64,000 nt of DNA from NCBI GenBank assembly GCA_037200525.1, contig JBBCGG010000001.1, forward strand, positions 2,770,501 to 2,834,500, written 5' to 3'. The position numbers and the translations under genes were made by a program. Below, one piece after another: positions 9,690-18,049 of the stretch (its first letter is position 1; every line of letters begins with the position of its first letter). The stretch is from Methylocella sp. GTDB lineage: Bacteria; Pseudomonadota; Alphaproteobacteria; Rhizobiales; Beijerinckiaceae. The notes under the pieces are model-generated. The model made no database searches and was not told the DNA's origin. It saw only the letters and a list, made by a program, of their open reading frames with translations.

Positions 9690-10565
9690 ATGGCTTCTGC
9701 CTGCACTGAAGGGATCGATACTGGCTTCGTCGCGCTTGGCTACGCCAAAGTTGGCTTTCTTGGCGTCATACAAGGCATTACCGAGCTTCTGCCGATCTCC
9801 TCGACGGCTCATATGCGAATCGTCCCTGCTGTGCTCGGCTGGCAGGATCCAGGATCGGCCTTTTCAGCGGCGATGCAGGTTGCAGCGCTCGCAGCGGTCG
9901 TCAGCTATTTCTGGAGCGATGTGCGCGGCCTCGTCTTCGGTTCGATTGGCGCGGCGCGGCGGCGCGATTTCAAGGACTGGAACTTTCGCTTCGCGGTCTG
10001 GATCATTCTGGCGACGCTCCCGATCATCATTGCGGGCATCCTGCTCGCGCCCATTCTCAACACCTGCAACTCGCCGTTGCGCAGCCTCAACGTCATCGGC
10101 GTCGCCTGCATCGTGATGGCGGCTTTGCTCGCGCTCGCCGAGATCTATTCGCGGCCGAGGCGCACGCTCGACCACGCGACGTTGAAAGACTCTTTGGTGA
10201 TTGGAATTGCGCAAATCGGCGCGCTTATCCCCGGCGTCTCGCGGTCGGGCTCGACTTTGACCGCCGCCCTTTTTCGGGACTTCAAGCGGGAAGAGGCGGC
10301 CCGCTTTTCGTTTCTGCTTGGGCTTCCAGCAATAGCCGCCGCCGGTCTGAAAGAATTATGGGAATTGCATAAGGCCCATCTCGACGCGCAAGGCTGGTCG
10401 ATTCTGGCGTTTGGCCTCGTCATCGCCTCGATTTCGGCCTTCGCCGCCATCTGGGGCCTCTTGCGCATCTTGGAGCGCTTCTCAGCGTGGCCGTTCGTTA
10501 TCTATCGGGCGCTGATGGGCGTATTGCTTCTCGCTGGCGTTTGGGTCGGCTGGCTGCAGAATTGA
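9690..10565 (+). CDS. uppP: Undecaprenyl-diphosphate phosphatase UppP (BacA)
   Basis: A 291-residue polytopic inner-membrane enzyme that recycles the lipid carrier for peptidoglycan and other envelope polymers. The two catalytic motifs are visible: QGITELLPISSTAH near the N-terminus and PGVSRSGST in the second half. Eight or so hydrophobic segments match the family. The ATG at 9690 is chosen because GAGGAAG lies 7 bases upstream; a GTG at 9666 is in frame but lacks this. A strong terminator follows. Confidence 0.95.
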   Translation: MASACTEGIDTGFVALGYAKVGFLGVIQGITELLPISSTAHMRIVPAVLGWQDPGSAFSAAMQVAALAAVVSYFWSDVRGLVFGSIGAARRRDFKDWNFRFAVWIILATLPIIIAGILLAPILNTCNSPLRSLNVIGVACIVMAALLALAEIYSRPRRTLDHATLKDSLVIGIAQIGALIPGVSRSGSTLTAALFRDFKREEAARFSFLLGLPAIAAAGLKELWELHKAHLDAQGWSILAFGLVIASISAFAAIWGLLRILERFSAWPFVIYRALMGVLLLAGVWVGWLQN

Positions 10566-10570
10566 ATTCT

Positions 10571-10602
10571 AACCCCGAAAAGGCTTCTGACTTTTCGGGG
10601 TT
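10571..10602 (+). terminator. Intrinsic terminator between uppP and ecfG
   Basis: AACCCCGAAAAG and CTTTTCGGGGTT form a perfect 12-bp stem with an 8-base loop, 5 bases after the uppP stop and followed by TATT. The A/T tails inside the stem suit both directions, so it probably serves the convergent uppP and nepR-ecfG units. Confidence 0.85.
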
Positions 10603-10627
10603 TATTCATTACTCCTACAGAGCGCAA

Positions 10628-11263
10628 TCAATCGCCTGTGCCGCGCAAATAACGCTGGCCGACCAGGACAGGATCCGCTGCCTGCCAGTCGCTAATGTCG
10701 CCAAACTCGCTACTCGAACTGATCGACAAAAGCTCGGCGAGACGGCCACGCGCGCGGTTGACGCGACTTTTCATCGTGCCGACTGCGCAGCAACAGACTC
10801 CCGCCGCTTCCTCGTAGGACAAGCCGGAGCCGCCAATCAGAATCAGCGCCTCGCGCTGATCGGTCGGCAATTGCTGAAGCGCCTCGCGAAAATCGAGCAT
10901 GTCCATGTGGCTGTTCTGCGCCGGGGCGGTCGCCAGCTTGGCGGCGATGGTCCCATCCGAGTCCGCGACCTCGCGCCTTCGCTTGCGATATTCGGAATAA
11001 TAGATATTGCGCAGAATTGTAAAAAGCCATGCTCTGAGGTTCGTCCCCTCGACAAACGAGCCGAGCTTGCTCCAGGCCTTCACTAAGGTCTCTTGTACCA
11101 GATCGTCGGCGCGATCGAGATTGCCGCATAGCGAGACCGCAAAGGCGCGCAAATTGGGGATAACCGCGAGAATGTCCGCCGTGATTTGAGCGCTCGCCGC
11201 CCGGTCAACCGGCGCGTCCACTTCCGTTTCGTCGTCGAGAAATTCCTTCTGTTCCGCTGTCAC
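10628..11263 (-). CDS. ecfG: General stress sigma factor EcfG (ECF family)
   Basis: A 211-residue ECF sigma factor. Region 2 is visible as ADDLVQETLVKAWSKLGSF and NLRAWLFTILRNIYYSEYR. Region 4 is visible as LQQLPTDQREALILIGGSGL followed by SYEEAAGVCCCAVGTMKSRV. In alphaproteobacteria EcfG directs the general stress regulon and is held by NepR. The start is a GTG at 11263 overlapping the nepR stop by 4 bases, with AAGGA upstream, so translation is coupled. phyR is divergent next door, the diagnostic arrangement. Confidence 0.96.
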   Translation of the reverse strand: MTAEQKEFLDDETEVDAPVDRAASAQITADILAVIPNLRAFAVSLCGNLDRADDLVQETLVKAWSKLGSFVEGTNLRAWLFTILRNIYYSEYRKRRREVADSDGTIAAKLATAPAQNSHMDMLDFREALQQLPTDQREALILIGGSGLSYEEAAGVCCCAVGTMKSRVNRARGRLAELLSISSSSEFGDISDWQAADPVLVGQRYLRGTGD

Positions 11264-11532
11264 GAAGCATCCTTCTTGAACTGAGCGCCCGAGGCGGTTT
11301 CAAGCTGCCGCAGAAGATCAAAAAACCGGTCGGGGACCGGTTGTGACAAAACGTCATTGTATACGCTGCGTAGACCGAGGCCAATTTGATCCCCCATTTC
11401 GGGCTTGGCCGATGTCTTCCTTATACGCGATACGGCGACTATTTTGCCGTCCACATATTCATCGAGATCTATCGAGTCATACTCCCTGTCGGTTGTTACT
11501 ACGTTCGAACGTAAGTCCGGTCCCTTCGACAT
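11260..11532 (-). CDS. nepR: Anti-sigma factor NepR
   Basis: NepR binds EcfG and is titrated by phosphorylated PhyR. The conserved two-helix core is IGLGLRSVYNDVLSQPVPDR followed by FFDLLRQLE, at the C-terminal end. The start is uncertain. I take the ATG at 11532 (90 residues); the frame stays open to a TTG at 11691 just inside the promoter. The N-terminal part is acidic and poorly conserved, as usual for the family. It overlaps ecfG by 4 bases. Confidence 0.88.
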   Translation of the reverse strand: MSKGPDLRSNVVTTDREYDSIDLDEYVDGKIVAVSRIRKTSAKPEMGDQIGLGLRSVYNDVLSQPVPDRFFDLLRQLETASGAQFKKDAS

Positions 11533-11726
11533 TCCACTGTCCGACTTCGTTGTCTTCACCACAGGATCACCTTTGTTTCGGTTCCCACCATCTTCGTTAC
11601 CCTCCTCAGTGGCGGTTACGCCATGGCCGCCATCCCGAGATGGCCGGTTGGCATTTCCAAACGCCTTGATAAACCCGTGTTCGACGTGCAAACTTCACAA
11701 ATAGTTTGCTGCACTCAGCGCCTTCT

Positions 11727-11751
11727 AACGCATCACATGGGGTAAAGTTCC
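11727..11751 (-). promoter_or_regulatory. EcfG-type promoter of nepR-ecfG
   Basis: On the reverse strand GGAAC (11751-11747) is followed after 16 bases by CGTT (11730-11727). This matches the known EcfG consensus GGAAC-N16/17-CGTT and points into nepR-ecfG, so the module is autoregulated. Confidence 0.85.
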
Positions 11752-11759
11752 GCAAGCCT

Positions 11760-11784
11760 GGAACCTTTCTTAACAATTTGCATT
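11760..11784 (+). promoter_or_regulatory. Near-consensus EcfG promoter facing phyR
   Basis: GGAAC at 11760-11764, a 16-base spacer, then CATT at 11781-11784, one mismatch from CGTT. It lies 50 bases upstream of the phyR start and mirrors the nepR promoter. One mismatch in a short motif makes this tentative. Confidence 0.5.
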
Positions 11785-11835
11785 CTCAGACCGAGCTGCT
11801 TGACGCGGCGCTAATGGTCAAAGGGGCGTTTATCG

Positions 11836-12660
11836 ATGTCGATTTCTCAAGCTATCTCTTCGCATATCCCCTATCTGCGCCGATTTTCTCGGGCTCTGAC
11901 AGGGTCGCAAGCGGGAGGAGATGCTTATGTGCTCGCCACCCTTGAGGCGATCGTTGCGGACCCCGGCAATTTCGACTCTGACGCCGATGTGCGCACAACG
12001 CTTTACCGTCTGTTCCTTGAGGTCTGGGGCTCCGTCTCAGTTAATGATCACGTCGATGAGCTCGGGTTTTCTGGCGATGAAGCCGGCGCTCATCGCAATC
12101 TTGAAGCCATCACATTGCGGCCTCGAATCGCTTTTCTCCTAAGCTCGCTCGAAGGATTCAATACCGCAGAAGTCGCCGCCGCGCTCGATTGCCCCCTTGC
12201 GGAGGCTGCAAGTCTGATTGACGCAGCTGGTAAGGAAATCGCCAATCAGATCCGCACCGATGTCGTAATCATCGAGGACGAGCCTTTCATAGCGCTCGAT
12301 TTGCAGACATTGGTCGAGGAGCAGGGCCACAGAGTCATCGCTGTGGCGCGGACGCACCGCGAGGCGGTGGAAGCCATCGCCAAAGAACGCCCAGGTCTGA
12401 TTCTCGCCGATATTCAACTCGCGGACGGCAGTTCGGGCCTTGAAGCGGTGAATGAAATTTTGGGCAACTTCTCCGTGCCGGTGATTTTCATTACCGCCTA
12501 TCCGGAAAGGTTCCTGACCGGCGCGCCGCCGGAGCCCGCATTCCTGATCACCAAGCCTTTCGGAGTCGACAGTCTGAAAGCAGTCATCAGCCAGGCGCTG
12601 TTTTTCGATCGTAAATCGCATCGCAAAGACGAAACAAAATCGAGAAACGTTCTCGCCTGA
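11836..12660 (+). CDS. phyR: Response regulator PhyR (anti-anti-sigma factor)
   Basis: A 274-residue protein with an N-terminal sigma-like domain (about 1-125, SGDEAGAHRNLEAITLRPR, LSSLEGFNTAEVAAAL) and a C-terminal receiver domain. The receiver shows VVIIEDEPFIALDLQ, the phospho-acceptor Asp192 in LILADIQLADG, IFITAYPER and the conserved Lys in FLITKPFG. After phosphorylation the sigma-like domain sequesters NepR and frees EcfG. AAGGGG precedes the ATG. No cognate HWE/HisKA2 kinase gene is visible in the window. Confidence 0.96.
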   Translation: MSISQAISSHIPYLRRFSRALTGSQAGGDAYVLATLEAIVADPGNFDSDADVRTTLYRLFLEVWGSVSVNDHVDELGFSGDEAGAHRNLEAITLRPRIAFLLSSLEGFNTAEVAAALDCPLAEAASLIDAAGKEIANQIRTDVVIIEDEPFIALDLQTLVEEQGHRVIAVARTHREAVEAIAKERPGLILADIQLADGSSGLEAVNEILGNFSVPVIFITAYPERFLTGAPPEPAFLITKPFGVDSLKAVISQALFFDRKSHRKDETKSRNVLA

Positions 12661-12707
12661 GAAGGGGCGGCGTGAGCATTCGGCGGCAGCGGCGCACTCC
12701 TGCCGCC

Positions 12708-13241
12708 TTACAAAAGCGCTCGCTTGCTCCGCAAAATTCGGCCAATGACGACGCCCGCGACAATCGCAAAGCCGACAAGTGAAAAAGCGTTGAGCTGTTT
12801 GGCGATCTCAGCTCCGGCCTCGACCGCCAATGCTTCCTTCTCCAGGCCAGCCTGACGTAAAATCTCCAGAATGGGAGCCACTATCGCGTCGATCTTGGCC
12901 ACGAATTCGGGATTGGGCTTCGGCAGATTGTCTTGGGCCTCCTTGGACGCAACGGCTGCAAGCGGCTGGGCCGCGGCCGTCGCCGCTCTCTCGGGACGAC
13001 TTGCTAACCAGAGGCAGACAATCGCGGCGATCAGAAAGAGTGCGGCGACGCTCAGCGCCGCCACCAATGTCCCCGCCAAAGTTTGGATAAAAGCGAAAAG
13101 ATCGATCGTGAGAAAGACCGAAGCGGCGATTACGCAGCCCATGCCGAGGGCGACCAACGCGACTTTTTTCAGCAGCCGCGCAATCATCGCCTCCAGCGGG
13201 GCGGCTGCATCGTGAGCGACCCGCGCGATCAGCGGATTCAT
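12708..13241 (-). CDS. Putative holin-X/DUF1469-like membrane protein
   Basis: A 177-residue protein with two adjacent hydrophobic helices (VALVALGMGCVIAASVFL and LVAALSVAALFLIAAIVCLW), a soluble acidic/Ala-rich stretch and a third helix near the C-terminus (VGFAIVAGVVIGRIL). The topology resembles the phage-holin-3/DUF1469 group often found beside DUF883 genes. Its ATG overlaps the stop of the upstream DUF883-like gene by 4 bases, so they form an operon. The function is unknown; the stress locus next door suggests an envelope-stress role, which is inference. Confidence 0.7.
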   Translation of the reverse strand: MNPLIARVAHDAAAPLEAMIARLLKKVALVALGMGCVIAASVFLTIDLFAFIQTLAGTLVAALSVAALFLIAAIVCLWLASRPERAATAAAQPLAAVASKEAQDNLPKPNPEFVAKIDAIVAPILEILRQAGLEKEALAVEAGAEIAKQLNAFSLVGFAIVAGVVIGRILRSKRALL

Positions 13242-13558
13242 TTACGAGCGCGGCTCATCAATCCGATCAACAGTCCCGCCGCCATCGCGATGAGGACTGC
13301 AATGAGTGGATTGCGCTCGATCGTGGCTTCAAGATCTGAACTGGCCCCCGCCAGCCGGTCTTTGGCGTCCGAGGCTCCATCGGACAGCTTTTGGCGCGCG
13401 GCGTCGACGGCGCCGAAAACCGACTCCGTCGTCACAGACGCTTGCCCGCGCACCAGCTCTGTGACCGAGGCGCTTAATCTCGTGATATCCTCGCGCAACG
13501 CCGTCAAGTCAGCAGCGAAATTGTGCGAAGCTTCTTCAAAAGGCTTATCGTTGGTCAT
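13238..13558 (-). CDS. DUF883/ElaB-YqjD-like C-tail anchored membrane protein
   Basis: A 106-residue protein with a long helical N-terminal part (LTALREDITRLSASVTELV and later SDAKDRLAGASSDLEATIER). It ends in a C-terminal glycine-rich membrane helix (NPLIAVLIAMAAGLLIGLM) with a basic RARK end, the hallmark of the ElaB/YqjD family. Members of that family in E. coli bind ribosomes at the membrane in stationary phase. The ATG at 13558 is supported by GGAG 5 bases upstream. It heads a two-gene operon with the holin-like gene. Confidence 0.82.
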   Translation of the reverse strand: MTNDKPFEEASHNFAADLTALREDITRLSASVTELVRGQASVTTESVFGAVDAARQKLSDGASDAKDRLAGASSDLEATIERNPLIAVLIAMAAGLLIGLMSRARK

Positions 13559-13729
13559 GTTGACTCCATCAATTCGAGGAACGTCACTGATTTTTATGAC
13601 TGGCGCAACTGCCTGAAGCGCCACGCTGCCTAACAAAAACCCGCGACGCAGCTAACCGGGACGCAGCTCCAGGCCGCATCAGTTGCGGCTTTGAGCTGTG
13701 CTCACAATTCAAAACCCAACCACAGGGCG

Positions 13730-13891
13730 TCAGACGCCGCCGCGCGTGAGTAGGATGATAACGACGACGACGAGAAGCACGCCGACGATGCCGGAGGGGC
13801 CATAACCCCACGACCGGTTGTACGGCCAAGATGGGATAGCGCCTACCAGCATTAGGATAAGCACGATCAGGAGGATTGTCGTGAGAGACAT
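13730..13891 (-). CDS. DUF3309 family small hydrophobic protein
   Basis: A 53-residue protein reading MSLTTILLIVLILMLVGAIP, then WPYNRSWGYGPSGIVG and a second hydrophobic segment ending LLTRGGV. The WGYGPSG signature between two helices is typical of DUF3309. GAGG lies 6 bases before the ATG. Such genes are common in stress-related clusters of Rhizobiales and have no assigned function. Confidence 0.85.
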   Translation of the reverse strand: MSLTTILLIVLILMLVGAIPSWPYNRSWGYGPSGIVGVLLVVVVIILLTRGGV

Positions 13892-13996
13892 CGCAAACCT
13901 CACTATTAAAACACCGATATTCTAAAGCCGTATGTAACGCCAACTCTCTCGCTGTTGAAATAGTTCCTGTCTACTGTTTACTCGTAATTCCGTCGT

Positions 13997-14271
13997 TTAG
14001 AATCTCTGATTTCCAGGTTTCTCGCCAGTCAATCGCATCGGAGGATTGGCGGGCGTTGGGCCGCCGGGATCAGGAACGTCAGGGTCGCCGAGGGGAAGCG
14101 GTGGAATGTCTCCCGGATTGTCGACCGGCGGCGGGGCGGGGTCTGGCGAGGGGATTTCCGGCTGCCGCGGCGGCGCTGGAATATTGCCGGGGGGGGGGGC
14201 GGCCCAGGCTCCGGGGCTGGAGGCTTCGGCGGCTGCTGGGTTTTGACGTAGCGAACGGCGCTCAAGATCAA
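13997..14271 (-). pseudogene. Proline-rich small protein with a frameshift at a poly-C tract
   Basis: Starting at a TTG at 14271 (AAAGG upstream), the first frame gives MILSAVRYVKTQQPPKPPAP and reaches a run of eleven C on the coding strand (14199-14189). After the run a different frame continues coherently as GNIPAPPRQPEIPSPDPAPP, PVDNPGDIPPLPLGDPDV and PDPGGPTPANPPMRLTG, with a stop at 13997-13999. Adding one C joins both parts into about 91 residues. The repeated PxxP/IP spacing across the break supports one original gene. The tract could be a phase-variable switch or a sequencing error. Confidence 0.5.
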
Positions 14272-14342
14272 GATCCTTTAGAAGATTTGAAGAACGGCCA
14301 GCAACGCGGCATTGATCTCGAGGTTCCAGAGTGAATCCTTAA

Positions 14343-14368
14343 GGAACCGGAAAAGCAGAGGCCGCGTT
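14343..14368 (+). promoter_or_regulatory. EcfG-type promoter upstream of ku-ligD
   Basis: GGAAC (14343-14347), a 17-base spacer, then CGTT (14365-14368): an exact match to the EcfG consensus. It is 40 bases before the ku ATG, leaving a leader of about 34 bases with GGGGAG as ribosome site. The general stress response of this organism probably controls end joining. Confidence 0.75.
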
Positions 14369-14408
14369 CTTGTAGGCTATTCCTCGCGTTGCGTATCAGG
14401 GGAGCGTC

Positions 14409-15317
14409 ATGCCGCCACGGGCCAATTGGAAGGGCTATCTCAAGTTATCGCTGGTTTCCTGTCCGGTGGCGCTTTTTCCCGCCGTTAGCGCCAGCGAAAA
14501 AGTCTCGTTTCATATGCTGAATGGCGAGACTGGAAACCGTCTCAAACAGCAATATGTCGATGCCGAAACTGGCGACATCGTCGATCGGGACGAGCGGGTG
14601 AAGGGTTATGAAATCGCCAAGGGCGATTATGTCGTTGTGACCGATGACGAGCTCAGTCAAATCGAAATCGAGAGCAGCCATACGATCGATATCGAGAGCT
14701 TCGCACCGAGATCTGAGGTCGATCCGGTGTATTACGACAGCCGCTATTACATCGCTCCTGATGACAAGGTCGGCGAAGAGGCCTTCGCCGTCATTCGCGA
14801 GGCAATGCGGGTCCGGGATATGGTCGGCGTCGCCCGCGTCGTGCTTTACGGGCGCGAGCGCATTATCCTGCTTGAGCCGAGGTCAAAGGGCATCATGGGC
14901 ACGACGCTGCGCTATGGCTATGAGGTGCGCGACGATGCCGCTTATTTCGATGAAATTCCCAGGATCGAATTAGACAAAGAGATGCTCGATCTTGCTTTGC
15001 ATATCATCGACACAAAGGCGACGAACTTCGACCCCGCCAAATTCAAGGATCATTATCAGGAAGCGGTGGTCGATCTCATTCGCGCCAAGCGCGCCGGTCG
15101 TCCTGCGCCAGCGCCTCATGAGCCGCAGCCGAGCAATGTCGTCAACCTGATGGACGCTCTCCGGCGCAGCCTCGCGACAGAGAAGGGGGGCGCGGCCAAG
15201 GCTTCTGGCGCGGATAAGGCTAAAGCTGCCTCAAAGCCGAGGCCGCAAGCGCACGCAACGCCGCAGAAACCCAAGGCCGCAACCGTCGTTAAAGCGCGCG
15301 CGAAAAGGGCGAGTTGA
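14409..15317 (+). CDS. ku: Non-homologous end joining protein Ku
   Basis: A 302-residue bacterial Ku starting MPPRANWKGYLKLSLVSCPV, the family-typical opening. Ku binds double-strand DNA ends as a homodimer and recruits LigD. The core beta-barrel (SEKVSFHMLNGETG, VVVTDDELSQIE) is followed by the YYIAPDDKVGEEAF segment. A basic Ala/Lys-rich C-terminal tail (about 250-302) is usual for the extended C-terminus. The stop overlaps the ligD ATG by one base (TGATG), so the two are translationally coupled. Confidence 0.97.
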   Translation: MPPRANWKGYLKLSLVSCPVALFPAVSASEKVSFHMLNGETGNRLKQQYVDAETGDIVDRDERVKGYEIAKGDYVVVTDDELSQIEIESSHTIDIESFAPRSEVDPVYYDSRYYIAPDDKVGEEAFAVIREAMRVRDMVGVARVVLYGRERIILLEPRSKGIMGTTLRYGYEVRDDAAYFDEIPRIELDKEMLDLALHIIDTKATNFDPAKFKDHYQEAVVDLIRAKRAGRPAPAPHEPQPSNVVNLMDALRRSLATEKGGAAKASGADKAKAASKPRPQAHATPQKPKAATVVKARAKRAS

Positions 15318-17977
15318 TGCGCTCTCCGGCCAAAACTCTAGAAGCCTATCGCGCCAAGCGCGATTTCACGGTAACGCGGGAGCCGAGCGGAGAAGAGGCG
15401 TCGCGCCGCGCGGCGAAGCCGGATCTAAGCTTCGTCGTCCAGAAGCATGCGGCGCGACGACTGCACTATGATTTTCGCCTTGAACTTGACGGCGTGTTGA
15501 AGAGTTGGGCGGTCGCCAAAGGCCCAAGCCTCGTCCCCGGCGAAAAGCGGCTTGCCGTCCATGTCGAAGATCATCCGCTCGATTACGGCGGATTCGAAGG
15601 GATGATCCCGCAAGGCCAATATGGCGCGGGTTCGGTGATCCTTTGGGATCGCGGCATATGGCGTCCTGAAGGCGATCCGCACAAGGGCTACGCCAAAGGC
15701 CATCTTAATTTCACCTTGGAAGGCGAGAAGCTGAAAGGCGGCTGGCATCTCGTGCGAATGGCGCAGAGAAAAGGCGAGCGCGGCGACAATTGGCTGCTCA
15801 TCAAAGCCACCGATGATTTCGCGCGCGAGGCCAAGGACCCCGACATCCTTGAAGAGATGCCGCTTTCGGTGCTGAGCGGCAAGCCGGTTGAGGCCATCGC
15901 CAAGGATTCCTTGAGCCGCACATGGACAAGCGGAAAGTCCGCCGCGCCGCCAGCCGCATCGGCCGAGGAGTTGACGCCGCGCCAGCGCGCCCGCGCGCCA
16001 TTGCCGCAAGGCGATGCCGAGCCGGCCCCCAAATCGGCCAAGCGGAACGTCGCCGCGAAGCCTTTCACATTTATCGCGCCAAAAGCCGCGCGGAAGGCCA
16101 AGATGCCGGGCTTTATCGAGCCGTGCCTAGCGACGGCGTCAAGCGCGCCGCCCTCGGGCGCCGGCTGGGCGCATGAGATCAAATTCGATGGCTACCGCCT
16201 CCAGCCTGCGCTCGATGCGGGCGAGACGATCATTCGCACGCGGCGCGGCCTCGATTGGACGCAAAGATTTCCCTCGATCGCAAATGCAATTGCGGCGTTG
16301 CCGGTTGAAAGCGCAATCTTCGATGGCGAGGCTGTCGTCGAAGACAAGGGCGGGATCGCCGATTTCGCAGTGCTACAGGACGCGCTGAAAGAGGGCCGGC
16401 AAGAAGCGATCGTTTTCTACGCATTCGACCTCCTCTATCTCAATGGCTTTGATCTGCGCCCTGCGCCGCTGACTGAGCGCAAAGCCGTGCTCGAACAGGT
16501 GATCGCAACAGCGCCGCAAGCTGGCCCGCTTCGCTATAGCGCGCATTTCGCCGCCAACGGCGAAACGTTGCTGAAGCATGTCTGCGCTCTCAGAGCAGAG
16601 GGCATCGTTTCAAAACAAATCGAGAGGCCCTATCGCTCTGGGCGCGACGGCGATTGGTTGAAGGCCAAATGCGCCAACCGTCAGGAATTCGTGGTCATCG
16701 GCTATACGCTTTCGACGGCGACGCCAAAGGCGATCGGCTCGCTCGTGCTTGGGTATTACGACGAGGGAAAGCTCAATCACGCCGGCCGCGCCGGAACTGG
16801 CTATAACCAGCAGATGGCCAAAGATCTTTTTGGCGAACTTGAAAAGATCAAGCGTGACAAGCCTCCGGTCGATGGGCCGCTTACAGCCGAGGCTCGACGC
16901 GACGTTCGTTGGAGCGAGCCCAAGCTTGTCGCCGAAATCGAGTTTCGCGGCTGGACCACGGCCAACATGCTGCGCCAAGCCTCGTTCAAAGGATTGCGCG
17001 ACGATAAGGCGCCGACCGAGATCGTTCGCGAAGTCGCGGTTTCGCCGCCAGCGGGAGGCTGGCAGATGAGCAGATCCAAAGCAGTGGCCGCGCAGAAAAC
17101 GAGCGTCAAGCTCACTCATCCCGATCGCGTGTTGTGGCCGCAGGCGGGATTCACGAAGCAGTCGCTCGCCGACTATTACGATTTGGCGTGGCCGCTGATC
17201 GGGCCGCAAATTATCGGCCGGCCGCTCGCCCTCGTGCGTTGCCCGACGGGCATCGATCACGATTGTTTCTTCCAGAAACATCAATGGGAGGGAGCGGACG
17301 AGCACATCGTGCTGACGGAAGATCCTCATGACGATAAATCGCTTGTGAGCATCGCCGATTTCGACGGCCTTATGGCGCTGGTGCAGGCGAGCGTTCTCGA
17401 AATTCATCCTTGGGGCGCGAAGATTGATAATCTTGAGGCTCCGGATCGGCTGATTTTCGATCTCGATCCCGGCGATAAAATCACCTGGGGCGACCTTGTC
17501 GCGGCGGCGCTAGAGGTGCGCGAACGACTGCGTGAGGACGGGCTTGAAAGCTTCGTCAAAACGTCAGGCGGCAAAGGCCTGCATGTCGTGGCGCCAATCG
17601 CGCCTGGATCTAATTGGGACGACGCCAAGGCCTATTGCCGCGCGGTCGCCGAGGCTATGGCGGCGGCAAAACCCAGTCAATTGACGGCGACCATGGCGAA
17701 GCGCGAACGCATCGGTCGTATCTTCATTGATTATTTGCGCAATGCTCGCGGCGCAACCGCCATCGCGGCTTATTCCACGCGGGCGCGGCCAGAGGCAGGC
17801 GTTTCAATGCCGCTTGATTGGGACGAATTGAACTCGATCACGCGGGCTGATTATTTCACCCTCGCTAACGTCGACCGGCGCTTGCAGACGCTGCACGCTG
17901 AACCTTGGCAAGGAATCAACAAGATCAAGCAGGTTCTGCCCGCAAAAAAATCGGCCGCAATACGCGCGACGCGGTGA
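15317..17977 (+). CDS. ligD: Multifunctional ATP-dependent DNA ligase LigD
   Basis: An 886-residue enzyme with the Pseudomonas-like order phosphoesterase, ligase, polymerase. The N-terminal 3'-phosphoesterase shows HAARRLHYDFRLELDG (about residues 45-60). The ligase domain has motif I HEIKFDGYR with the adenylated Lys at about 289, and IVSKQIERPYRSGR. The primase/polymerase domain shows RLIFDLDPGDKITW, VKTSGGKGLHVV and FIDYLRNARGATAIAAYSTR. It processes, fills and seals broken ends with Ku. The ATG at 15317 overlaps the ku stop. Confidence 0.97.
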   Translation: MRSPAKTLEAYRAKRDFTVTREPSGEEASRRAAKPDLSFVVQKHAARRLHYDFRLELDGVLKSWAVAKGPSLVPGEKRLAVHVEDHPLDYGGFEGMIPQGQYGAGSVILWDRGIWRPEGDPHKGYAKGHLNFTLEGEKLKGGWHLVRMAQRKGERGDNWLLIKATDDFAREAKDPDILEEMPLSVLSGKPVEAIAKDSLSRTWTSGKSAAPPAASAEELTPRQRARAPLPQGDAEPAPKSAKRNVAAKPFTFIAPKAARKAKMPGFIEPCLATASSAPPSGAGWAHEIKFDGYRLQPALDAGETIIRTRRGLDWTQRFPSIANAIAALPVESAIFDGEAVVEDKGGIADFAVLQDALKEGRQEAIVFYAFDLLYLNGFDLRPAPLTERKAVLEQVIATAPQAGPLRYSAHFAANGETLLKHVCALRAEGIVSKQIERPYRSGRDGDWLKAKCANRQEFVVIGYTLSTATPKAIGSLVLGYYDEGKLNHAGRAGTGYNQQMAKDLFGELEKIKRDKPPVDGPLTAEARRDVRWSEPKLVAEIEFRGWTTANMLRQASFKGLRDDKAPTEIVREVAVSPPAGGWQMSRSKAVAAQKTSVKLTHPDRVLWPQAGFTKQSLADYYDLAWPLIGPQIIGRPLALVRCPTGIDHDCFFQKHQWEGADEHIVLTEDPHDDKSLVSIADFDGLMALVQASVLEIHPWGAKIDNLEAPDRLIFDLDPGDKITWGDLVAAALEVRERLREDGLESFVKTSGGKGLHVVAPIAPGSNWDDAKAYCRAVAEAMAAAKPSQLTATMAKRERIGRIFIDYLRNARGATAIAAYSTRARPEAGVSMPLDWDELNSITRADYFTLANVDRRLQTLHAEPWQGINKIKQVLPAKKSAAIRATR

Positions 17978-18049
17978 ACCTTCTGGCGCGTAAATGCTTC
18001 CAATGTCTGGAGCGCGGGCGTTTTGCTCGCAGCGATTGGGAGAAGCACC

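Noticed and set aside
13936-13962. GTAACG-N16-TGAA on the forward strand, resembling the bufferin-locus promoters
   Set aside because: The second element has a mismatch and no forward gene follows within a sensible distance.
14046-14246. Gly-rich forward-strand open frame
   Set aside because: It is the complement of the proline-rich gene; the reverse strand makes better sense and has a ribosome site.
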